A stretch of DNA of 64,000 bases, taken from assembly GCA_903813345.2 (NCBI GenBank), contig CAIIXF020000001.1:16513915-16577914 (forward strand), read 5' to 3'. Origin of the DNA: Owenia fusiformis. Lineage: Eukaryota; Annelida; Polychaeta; Sabellida; Oweniidae. Position numbers and translations under genes: made by a program. Below are positions 50,101 through 61,000 of this stretch, one piece after another; position 1 is the first letter of the stretch, and every line of letters starts with the position of its first letter. A model generated the notes under the pieces. It was not told the DNA's origin and made no database searches. It saw only the letters and a list, made by a program, of their open reading frames with translations.

Positions 50101-51471
50101 TTACGGTAATGCGATCATTATTTCCAAAACTAACATTAGTAATTAGAGGCCTATGTCTCACAATAAAACCCGTCTTTATATGTTGCTTTAGCATTAATAA
50201 AGTCTGGGCTAGAAAGGTTGGTTATCGAAACCCCATTGTAATAAATCATAGCATTGCTGAGTTATTGCATGGCAATTACCACTTTGATATCGACAGTTTG
50301 CTTCAGACTCAGAGGATAGACACAACTCGATTCATTTCATAAAAAATATACTTGGATTATACTTATACTTCTCGTTATATCAAGACCAATCTCTGGAGAT
50401 ATCTAAAGTTGTAGTACTTTGTTAATTATTCATAAAGGGGTGTCGAATTGAGCTGTTATTGCTTTTTGTTTTAATACAGTTATTAGTAAGTAGTGCTCTC
50501 ACCATGAAGTTTGGACCGGAAGACAGTTGTTTGCATCTTTGTATTTCTTTAATGTGTAATTGTAAGGCAGAGTGGTCGTTCCACCAACTCTCCTGTACAC
50601 CCCATCGTAGGTCAACAACCTGCAAGTGACAGTAGATAAAGACTGAAATATTTCAATGCTACTGAGAATTTGATTGGAGATAGATTTGAATATTTCGAGA
50701 ATACGATACGCACATGTAACTTGAAAATCAAAATTGAAACAAATTTGCCAATAGTCATTAAAATTGAATGACTAAAAATATCATCAATCGTACATTTATA
50801 TTGATATTAATTAGTACGTTATTAACTAACATTAATTACTAATTTACATCACCCATGACTCCCAAGGGAATCGCAGGGGCCACTTATATGGTATACTGTA
50901 TAATATACACCACTTACCTGGAAATCGTGGCCATATTTTTCACGGCAATATTCTCGTAATTTTGGATAAACCCTCTCCACCAATGCATTTCGTTCTTGAA
51001 CTGTATCTAAAATAACATAAATTCTAGATATAATTCTATGAATATAAATGAAACATAGTACTATATAAGGCATATACACCATGTAGGCTTATATACGATA
51101 CAGTACGCTAGATGCAGGCAATTCAACATTAATAGTCTAGACATAGGTGACGTGATTCGCGTTTACGTTCGATTTGTTTTACAATGGGCTCTCTTGAATG
51201 CCCATGGTTTTACACAGGTGGCAGGATTCATACATTAAGAGTTGATTTGTTTTTATTATTACAAAATTTCAAAATTTGGGATTTAAGTTCAAACCATCAT
51301 TTTGAATAAATGAGTGTCACACGTTAGGTACTTACCAGTCCACGTAGCACTCATGTAGACCCTGACAACCTTTGCTGGGATATCAGGTACATCCTGCAGG
51401 CGACATTTCCCTCCAAGTATATCATGGACGAGATCATTTTCCTCAAGAACTAAACTTTTTAAAAGTTCCAT
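44105..51471 (-). CDS. NWD1: NACHT and WD repeat domain protein (NWD1-like STAND ATPase), seven exons, CaaX-type C-terminus
   Basis: Exons in transcript order: 51471-51336, 51006-50918, 50619-50503, 50032-49817, 49606-49462, 48872-48289 and 48118-44105. All are GT-AG, phases agree, and the total is 1766 aa; human NWD1 is about 1560. Residues 35-140 form a DUF4062-type domain (VRVYMSATWTDTVQERNAL, then VDLRWGV and LFGQRYG). The Walker A motif GDAGSGKS is at 413-420 at the end of exon 6. Walker B VILLDNLD is at 500-507. A helical STAND region follows with NWD1-like blocks (PPLLWLHLRSD, ADYFLGTW, LHLLMSGR) to about 910. A divergent WD40 region occupies about 935-1670 with strands such as SPNGEYTLVS. 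The tail is basic and ends TCSIM, a possible farnesylation box. The start has good context (AAAATGG). The family is thought to assemble on ligand sensing; its role here is unknown. No frameshift is seen. Confidence 0.93.
49217..49320 (+). repeat. Inverted 104-bp exact copy of NWD1-like exon 6 inside intron 5
   Basis: These 104 bases are identical, base for base, to the reverse complement of 48632-48735 in exon 6 (the segment encoding YDDKEEKTKIDSEV through SATETI). The homology ends abruptly at 49217. After 49320 there is a short divergent patch with partial similarity. In the primary transcript the copy and the exon are complementary and about 480 bases apart, so they could pair. The lack of any mismatch means a recent event, gene conversion, or an assembly artefact. 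Confidence 0.97.
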
Positions 51472-52599
51472 TTTAGTTTAACATCTGTTGATTAGACTAT
51501 TAGATAATTCATTCTTCCAGTAAATCCAGTAGCAGATTTAACAAACATGTGTAAACCTTGTTTTAACCATTCAGTTAAATATGCATATGGTTTTATCGCC
51601 AATAACATGTAAGTTGTATTTCCAATGGCTGCTTATTGCTTTTACCATTCATAGTGTAAGGTCCCTGGTTACCCATAGCGACAGTAAACTAAGTCTATTT
51701 GTTCGTACACTTTGCTCTTGATTAAGTGGGAGCGTTTGTTATTTATTAACCATTTCTATATACTTAGCGATAATTTTGCCAAGAATGGTAATCAATAACT
51801 ACATACCCATAATTACATACTTCTCTTTAAGTTTAAGTTGACATCAAAGAGCTTTTTAATTAAATGCGCTTAAAATAAATCCGATACCTTTATAATGTTT
51901 ATATTGATATCATTCGAGTGGTATATCGATATTCGAAGACATAGGTATATTTTACCTTACTATACATACTATACAGTCGCAGATTTCCTCATTGTATTTA
52001 TCTTTGATACTAATTGAACCAATGCCATTCAATCAATATAGCCTTGTAGTACATGTAGTATTACTAACACGGCTAAAAGATGACAATATTCCAAGCAAGA
52101 AAAATGTTATTAAATTGATTATTGCGAAGTGTCAAAAAGTGCCGATCAAAGAGGGCCGAGTGAAGAAGACAAATGGAAGTGTTTCAATGGGTGCGATGTG
52201 TAAATATGTGTGTAAAAATATACACATAAAATAATATGTAATGATTTTTTGTTGTCAATTTTGATGTCTTATTGTCAACTTTGATGTCTCGTATAACATA
52301 GCGTCCGTCCGCTTAATATGGAGACTTTAGTGTTCATTGGATTAAGGTTTAAGCTGTTTTCATACCTGAATGGAACACTGGTATTACAAAATGATTATTT
52401 CAAGTATATTGACAATTTTCTATAATTTATTTTAATGGCGTTTACAAAATTCCATTAAATACAGTGTGTGTCATATAGACATCATTTTTATATTTCTATT
52501 CCCAATTTATGATTCATGGATTTCACCGTTTCCGAAATCCAGGAATAATTACAGGCCTAAAATGTTGGATGTAACGTCTGAGGTTTGGCCGAATTATCC
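51472..52599. other. Upstream region of the NWD1-like gene
   Basis: No further upstream exon, TATA box or CpG-rich tract recognised. It should hold the promoter and 5' UTR of the minus-strand gene. Confidence 0.4.
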
Positions 52600-54150
52600 A
52601 ACTCCATAATCTCTACATTGTTTACATTCAAGCTTCCAGTTAATTACCTACACCATAAAATCAATGTTCTAGCTTCTAGTAAATTACCTATCACCATAAA
52701 CTGTAACGTTCAAGTTTCCAGTAAATTACCTCCCACAATAAAATTAACGTACAAGCCTCGGGTAAATTACCTACCACAATAAAAGCAATGGTAAGCTTCC
52801 AGTAAGTTGCCTACCACCATAAATTGTAACGTTCAAGTTTCCAGTAAATTACCTACCACAATAAAATTAACGTTCAAGCCTCGGGTAAATTACCTACCAC
52901 AATAAAAGCAATGGTAAGCTTCCAGTAAATTACCTACCACCATAAAGTGTAACGTCCAAGCTTCCATGAATTGCCTACCACCATAAAATGTAACATTCGT
53001 GTTTCCATAAATTGACCTATCACAGTGAAATGTAACGTTCAAGCCTCAAATGAATTACCTATCACAATTAAATTTTAACGTTCAAGCCTCTGGTATCTGC
53101 CATCATAAAGTGTAACGTTCAAGCCTCCAGTAAATTACCTGCCACCATAAAGTGTAACGTTCAAGCATCCAGTAAATTACCTGCCACCATTAAGTTTAAC
53201 GTTCAAGCCTCCAGTAAATTACCTACCACCATAAAGTGTAACGTTCAAGCATTCAGTAAATTACCTACCACCATAAAGTGGAACGTTCAAGTTTCCAGTA
53301 AATTGTCTACCACCATAAAATGTGACGTTCAAGTTTCCATAAATTGCCTCGTTGACCAATGTGACGTTCAATCTTCAAATAAATTACCTACCACAATGAA
53401 ATGTAACGTTCAAGCCTCTGGTAAATTACCTGCCACCATAAAGTGTAACGTTCAAGCCTCCAGTAAATTACCTGCCACAATAAAGTGTAATGTTCAAGCA
53501 TCCAGTAAATTACCTACCACCATAAAATGTAACGTTCAAGCTTCCATCAATTACCGACCACCATAAAATCTAACGTTCAAATTTCCATAAATTGCCTACC
53601 AATGACACGTTCAAACTTCAAATAGATTACCTACCACAATAAAATGTTACGTTCAAGCCTTTGGTAAATTACCTGCCACCATAAAGTGTAACGTTCAAGC
53701 CTCAAGTAAATTACCTACCACCATAAAGTGTAATACGTTCAAGCTCCCAGTAAATTACCTACCACCATAAAGTGTAACGTTCAAGCCCCAATTTCCATAA
53801 ATTGCCTACCAATGACACGTTCAAACTTCAAATAGATTACCTACCACAATGAAATGTAACGTTCAAGCCTTTGGTAAATTACCTGTCACCATAAAGTGTA
53901 ACGTTCAAGCCTCCAGTAAATTACCTACCACCATAAAGTGTAACGTTCAAGCTCCCAGTAAATTACCTACCACCATAAAGTGTAACGTTCAAGCTCCCAG
54001 TAAATTACCTACCACCATAAAGTGTAACGTTCAAGCTCCCAGTAAATTACCTACCACCATAAAGTGTAACGTCCAAGCCTCCAGTTAATTACCTACCACC
54101 ATAAAGTGTAACGTTCAAGCCTCTAGTAAATCACCTATCACCATAAAGTG
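52600..54150. repeat. Minisatellite, 42-bp unit, about 37 copies
   Basis: Unit: CACCATAAAGTGTAACGTTC then AAGCCTCCAGTAAATTACCT, 42 bp with AC at the junction. Copies are most uniform at 53880-54110. Some are shortened or fused (53330-53370, 53590-53610, 53790-53830). Because 42 is a multiple of three, a frame stays open for long blocks, repeating SSKLPTTIKCNVQA-like 14-residue units. Nothing suggests it is translated. It lies between the NWD1-like and CAP genes. Confidence 0.95.
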
Positions 54151-54815
54151 CCAGATATTTAACTTAATTAATTTCGATGTTAAAACCTTTGCCATCATAT
54201 GCGTACCATATACGTATAGCTATACCATCACCAAGCCTCAGAAATGTCACAAAAGGTTAACCCACAACCAATCACGTGATAAAAAGGCTTCACCGACCAA
54301 AGTATGTATCACCACACCCAGTTTAAATTTGATCCCATTCACCACCATTTTTAGATAAAATCATCACAAAGAATCTTCCATATATAATGCATACAAGTAT
54401 TTATATTTTTATAATTTACATGCATATTGTTTAAATAATTGCTTAACAATGGTGACACTGCACAGTTAAATAGAAATGTTAGTTTTGTTCTTATTTCTTA
54501 ATGTTGCCATTTGTGCTTCCTTATGATGATCTGCAGCAAATTCTAAATGATGATGATAATACCAAAGATGGAAACAAGTATGCAAAGAAAGATGTCAGCA
54601 ACCATAGAAAATTGGAAAGCTCGAACAAAGATAGGAGATAAAGATAGCTGTGTATGCAAAATGTAATTATAGAAGCTGTAGAGTATATTCAAAATGCTCA
54701 AAACTAATATAATGAATATGTATAATCCTAAAAAGACAATCAGGTCCATAAACGTTTCGGTCATTGATGATGTAGTTTACCAGCATCATTAGTTTATATG
54801 TTTACGTGGATTCGA

Positions 54816-54821
54816 TTTATT
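54816..54821 (-). terminator. Poly(A) signal for the CAP/EGF/ShKT gene
   Basis: AATAAA on the minus strand, 146 bases past the TGA stop. Position is right for a short 3' UTR. Confidence 0.5.
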
Positions 54822-54966
54822 GAATCACCCACTTCGACCAATTTAGTCAAAGTTATCATATTTTCAAATCAGTGTCTTTGTTGGTAACACTTTTTCATGG
54901 ATGTACTCCTATACTGGTTGTATCGATTCAGCATCATAAGGCAAAATATTTTCATTGTGTCAGGTT

Positions 54967-55088
54967 TCAACACTGTCCACATGCCTTAGCACAATTCGCT
55001 TGCATCCAATCTGGATTTGCACTGCATTCACCATTGGCAGCCCAAGTAGAGCACTTACTCTCATCAAAGCTGTTCACACAGTTACCCC
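54967..55088 (-). CDS. Terminal ShKT exon of the CAP/EGF/ShKT gene
   Basis: Opens after a pyrimidine-rich acceptor (TTCTCCTTCAAG) in phase 1 and reads GGNCVNSFDESKC...NGEC...WMQANCAKACGQC to TGA, with the six-cysteine ShKT spacing. It is 3.6 kb from the previous exon (58726), with tandem repeats and a transposon between. Matching strand, matching phase, and the lack of any start or signal peptide of its own argue that it belongs to the same gene. ShKT modules occur in potassium-channel-blocking peptides but also in many enzymes and CAP proteins, so no toxin role is claimed. Confidence 0.75.
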
Positions 55089-58000
55089 CTTGAAGGAGAA
55101 AACCAAACTTACATGTTGTGTTTAGGGATACGATGACAAGGCAAATTTTGAAAACCGAACTGACAAACTATATTTATGAACATGCATGAATTTAGAAAGT
55201 ATGTATGTATGAGTCTATGAGAAATTCAAGTTCAGTCAGTGCCAGTTTGTATAATACAAGCAACAACAGAACTTATGGTCCTGCAAATATGCGTGATGTG
55301 TTATATGGCTGTGACAGTGAGGGGATCCAAATAAATCCTAACACCATATACAAATGCAAAAAAATATGTATTCTCGCAATATGTATCCTCACAATACCGA
55401 ACCCTCACAACACAAAATCCAGACAATATCCAATATCTGCTCCATATCTCCAGAACACAGTACAGCACAAAATACAGGACCCGATACCAAATCCCAACAA
55501 CATCAAATCTGCACAAAACACCCTTTATACATAAAATATGCACAGCAGAAATACTAATAGAGTTGTTTCAAACTCGCCGACTCCGACACCCGACACTCGA
55601 TATAGACTAACAGCTACTGTAAATCATCATAGCATTGATATTTGCAATATTTATTTTCAAATAATTTGGATGTTATAAGAAATGATAACAAATACAGCAA
55701 TTTATGATACTATCAATCAATCAATAAGCATTCAGATATAAATGTATATATACATTGCCACTTACATTTATTTTGATAACTAATGAAAACCTATACATGT
55801 AAGCTACAAGTTCAAATATCTAGTTCATGAAATAAACTGATTTTTCGAACACTGAGCCCTGCACAATTTCAACTATTCTTGCTAAATTTTTCCTGGGGTG
55901 TCTGGATAGAGTACCCATCACCCTGAAAGCCTTAAGATTACCAATGATGTTCAACATACACACGATTGGACCCGATAATCGTATTTAGTCGCTTGCATTT
56001 TCTCTTCAAATGCCCTGGCTTTGGTCTTAATTCAGATGATTTATATTTTCTAATTATAGGATATTTACACGCATAAATTTTATCTGCCAAAATTCTACAA
56101 TCAGCTGGGAAAACTAAATGTTCATTTGGGCCAATCGAATCCATCATTGCAAATGTTTGGGCATCGTTCATATGTCCAAGAAACCCACTATGAATGTGTC
56201 GGATAACCTTGTTGTTATCAATGATAACTTGAGTATGCATGCAGTGAAAGCCTCTGTTTCCAGAATAGAATTCTTCTTGATTTTCTACCTTGGGCCGATA
56301 AACTTCATGTGAAGTGCCATCAATTGCACCTAGTGCAAATGGGAGATCATTCCATTGACCACGCATACCATTCCACTCGTCCAAGTTAGGCCATCGGACC
56401 TTTGGGGCATATAATTGATGAAGAATTGGCCATGTGTCATTTATCACCTTGCAAATGGTCGTCCTATGGACATCAAACATAAGTGACAGGAGACTGTAGC
56501 ACGGATATGATCTTAACCATAGGAGTGTCAGTAGGAGTCGATTTCGTGGGGATAGACTCTGCTGTTCCTGATGTCTAATTTGTGGAAGAAATTCAAGGTA
56601 CATACTTTGGAAAGTTTCAAGTGTCTCTCCAATGGACTGAAAAAGTTCAAATTCATGCGATGAGAACATTTTGAAAACATCCCGACCGTTCCAAACATTT
56701 TCCTCATGTGGAAATAAATGTTGCCGTATTCCCGGTAGGGGAGCCAAGGGTGTGATGGCCATTAGCAACAAAGGGATAATATTGGCATCCATGATCGGTG
56801 GTAGTGGTATTGGTTGGAGTACAAACATAAGTATCGTGATGAGAAGTTGTTTCTGAACCATTGTTAGATGTACCTGGAGATAATTCAAAATATTTTCAGC
56901 AAAATAAATCGATTTACAATATGCCTGGGTCACATTTGCTCCGATCCATCGGCCGGCGCCCGGCCGATTGAGTATTTTTTTCAAAAGTGTATTCAATTGT
57001 GAACAAAATACTCAATCGGCCGGGCGCCGTAGTGAAAATCGGAGCAAATGTGACCAAGGCATTATTTATGGATCATTTCACACACAGCTTTGAGTAGTGC
57101 TACTTTTAGAGCCGCTTGAATCACTTGTTTTATTGATCAGTGTGTAACTTGAATTTGGTACACGTGGACATGGCCTCAAAAGAGCAACATGCAGGTAAGT
57201 TATTTTGCTATGCACAACTTATGTAAACATGATATAAATGAACTTACGGGCATCTTGGAACGGTTTATTTCACCAACGTACGTATAGATTGTTTCCTAAA
57301 TGCAAACACCGATATAACTGATCAAATGCGTTCACCAAAATTGATGAGAACAAGTAAACACTCATGCCTGGATCACATTTGCCCCGATTCATCAGCTGGC
57401 GCCCGGCCGATTGAGTATTTTGTTCAATACTGAATACAATTTTGAACAAATTATTCAATCGGCCGGGCGCCGGCCGATGAATCGGAGCAATTTTTCTAGA
57501 TCTAGCTAATTTTTAGGATTAAAATCTTGCTCGCATGTACAAAAATGTAATTTGATATTATCATATATTGCTGTTTTTGTTATAACATTATAACTTATAA
57601 CATCCAAATTATTTGAAAATAAATATTGCAAATATCAATGCTATGATGATTTACAGTAGCTGTTAGTCTATATCGAGTGTCGGGTGTCGGAGTCGGCGAG
57701 TTTGAAACAACTCTAATACCAGTACACCAATAACACTACATCAAATCCCAACAACCTAACAAAAAGACATCTGCAGAGTGCTAAAACATTGTGTATACAA
57801 ACACAAAACGATGAACCTCTAAATCAAACAACACGATACCAAACCCACACAACGCTAAATCCCCAAAGCATTTAAACGTCATGATTACAAATCAACGCTA
57901 AATCCCAAAAACATTTAAACGTCACAATACCAAATCAACACAACGCTAAATCCCCAAAACATTTAAACGTCATGATACCAAATCAACACAACGCTAAATC

Positions 58001-61000
58001 CCCAAAACATTTAAACGTCATGATACCAAATCAACACAACGCTAAATCCCCAAAACATTTAAACGTCACAATACCAAATCAACACAACGCTAAATCCCAA
58101 AAACATTCAAACGTCATGATACCAAATCAACACAACACTAAATCCCAAAAACATCTGAATGTCACAATACCAAATCCACATTAAAGATAAATCCACACAA
58201 CATCAAAACGACACAATACCAAATCTCCACAACGCCAAATCACAAAACATCAAAATCCACAGAATGGTAAATCCACACAACATCAAAGTACCAAATCAAT
58301 CCAATGCTAAATCCACACAACATCAAAACGACATAATACCAAATCAACACAATGCTAAATCCACACAACATCAAAACGACACAATACCAAATCAACACAA
58401 TGATAAATCCACACAACATCAAAACGACACACTACCAAATCTCCACAACGCCAAATCACAAAACATCAAAATCCACAGAATGCTAAATCCACACAACATC
58501 AAAATACCAAATCAACACAATGCTAAATCCACACAACATCAAAACGACATAATACCAAATCAACACAATGCTAAATCCACACAACATCAAAACGACACAA
58601 TACCAAATCAACACAATGATAAATCCATACAACATCAAAGCGACACAATACCAAATCTTCACTACGCCAAATCACTACGACACCAATCCTACCTCCACTA
58701 TGACTACCAGCATCATTACACGTACCTCCACTCGCAGGTTTATCATTGTTACCTGCAACCTTAGGCTGGTCTCCTTGCATATTATCAGAGTTATTTGCTT
58801 TGTCTCCATCTCCACCCTTGGCACCTACATGATCAAAAACAGTTTGGTCTATCGGTTGATGTAATTTCATTTGTACATTTACGTTTCATAGAAATAAAAA
58901 ATGAGATATTCTATAGATAGGCCTATGTGTAAATTATTGTTATGATTGAAGGAACAGAAATGATATTATTTTGATGATGATATTTGAGTGTAAATGTTTT
59001 CCTGATATCTGAATCATGTAACTCAAAATGAAACATCTAATGACAATGTAATGATTAATGAGTACTTTGCTATATAGAAACGATGATTTGATAACTATAT
59101 AACAACGAAACATTAGTTTGATGCAGGGATATAGACAATACATTAATATATTTTACTTTACTCTTCTGGAGGGGTGGATTACATGTAACATTAAATGGTC
59201 ATCATAGTCCATAATGTAGTGCAAGGTCTCGTGTCCTTTGAACACGCCACTGTCATATCTACTTAGTACCTTTCACAGTTGTGTGCACAGCAATGTTGAC
59301 ACTATTCACCTTGTTTGGGTCGTCAGCTGGGTCTGTGGATAGAAAAAATTAAGATTATTTTATATTTATTGAAAGTGACTGTACTGTGGATAAGTACTTG
59401 AATATATTTTATTTTTATAGCATCTGGCTGCATTGTGGATTGTTATATTCTCTAATGGCCCGTTCTGTTTCCAGGTAGCTCTCTTCTTCTACATGAAGTA
59501 AAATAATTTCTTAGTTGCATGTTTTTCTTACCACACTTTTTGCAAGACTTCCTGCATACATCCGCCATCCACATCCACATCATGGCGTCCCATTCACACT
59601 GTCCCTGGTCCACAAAACCAGAACAATAGTCTATGCCATCTTTACATTCGACTACAATGAAATCAATATGTATTTCATTATAGTTCACCACGATTGCATA
59701 CATATGTATTACGTAAGTAGGACTTCAATTACCGCTAAACCTACAGTTACCAGACTCGATACAGAAAACCAAAGTGATGGGTCCAACCATCAACAAGCAG
59801 CGAACGTCTAAAATTACTTCGAGGATAAATAAAATATTTTAATTTGTTCAGGGAACTCATAGATAGTCAATATCACTTGGAAGACCTTACCATCACATCC
59901 TGCTCCACTCCAGCCATCATCACAAGTACAACTGCACTCTTTCTTGTTGAACTTGCCATTCTTGCACCCAGTTAATGTGCATTCTAAATTAGTTATTAAC
60001 AATGTACACCAGTTGTTAAATTGGGGACATGTTTCACCAGGGCTGTTTATAAATAAATTCAATCAGCTACTGGTATTATGGATAATTTAGTTGGTTTTCT
60101 TGGTCGATGCAGCTTTGTTGATTATTGGTTTTATATATATCTTATACTAGTAGTTTTGAATGCCTTCTACCTGTTTTGGGCTGTGAAGCTACATGGAGCA
60201 TTTTAAATAATGTTATATGACATAGTACTCACTGCAGTCGCCACCACCAGCACTGCACGCTCTCTTGGATGCTATAAAATATAGAATATTTCAAGTTATC
60301 CATTTTGCTTTAGAATATACAGGGTGACAAAAAAAACTGGAACCCATAAATCATCAAATTTCTCGGAAAGTATAATACCTACATTCTTCATTTCTTCAGG
60401 GTAGAAACTAGACTGAATGCATGACAAAATGACACAATAATGAGTACTGTAGCTTAGATATTAATCATGCCATGGACGACAGGAGAAAATACTTATATTG
60501 TGAGAAAGCGTATCGAGACAAAATCCTATAAAGAGACACAGACTGCCTATATGAGAGATCACAGGGCAAGAAGAGCCCCTTGCAAGTCACAGATCTTTAG
60601 GCTTGTACAGAGGTTTGATTCGGAAGGAACTGTAAAACCAACAAAGAAGAAAAGTGATGGTAAACCAACCTATTCGGGGAGAGAGAGGTCTGTCAGAACT
60701 CAAGACAACTCAACAGTCATCTCAGAACGTTACATCCCTAACGTTCAAAAGTTTTGGAGAGCGCTGGGTAGACGACGTGACTTGAGAAGGGACCAGCAAT
60801 GGCTCCAACAATATGGTGTCACACCCCACACCTCAAATGAGTCCATTCGATGGCTTCAGGCTCACTTTGGTGATCGATTAATCAGTCACCATACCCTCCA
60901 CATCTGCCCCCCCCCCCACTCCCCTGATTTGAAACCCCAGATTTTTGTCTGTGGGGGTATCTCAAGGATAATGTGTATACAGATGGTCCACTGACCATAG

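Larger units (their letters stand above)
55558..57716. mobile_element. PIF/Harbinger DNA transposon, 2.16 kb, intact inverted repeats
   Basis: The ends are perfect or near-perfect inverted repeats of about 120 bp, starting AGAGTTGTTTCAAACTCGCC and running to GGATGTTATAAG. AAT lies on both sides, a 3-bp duplication as expected in length for this superfamily, though TWA is more usual. It contains a DDE transposase on the minus strand and two GC-rich foldbacks. It is inserted within an A/C-rich minisatellite in the CAP gene's last intron. Confidence 0.9.

Noticed and set aside
53303-54088. Two open frames of repeated KCNVQASSKLPTTI units
   Set aside because: Product of a 42-bp tandem repeat whose length is a multiple of three; no start context, no flanking exons.
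56862-56996. N-terminal 45 residues of the Harbinger open frame
   Set aside because: The frame begins at TTG and partly translates the GC-rich foldback; the ATG at 56861 fits the family better.
58159-58764. 201-codon open frame rich in NQHNAKS repeats, plus strand
   Set aside because: It is the 48-bp minisatellite read in frame and runs into a real minus-strand exon (58726-58824). No splice or start context.
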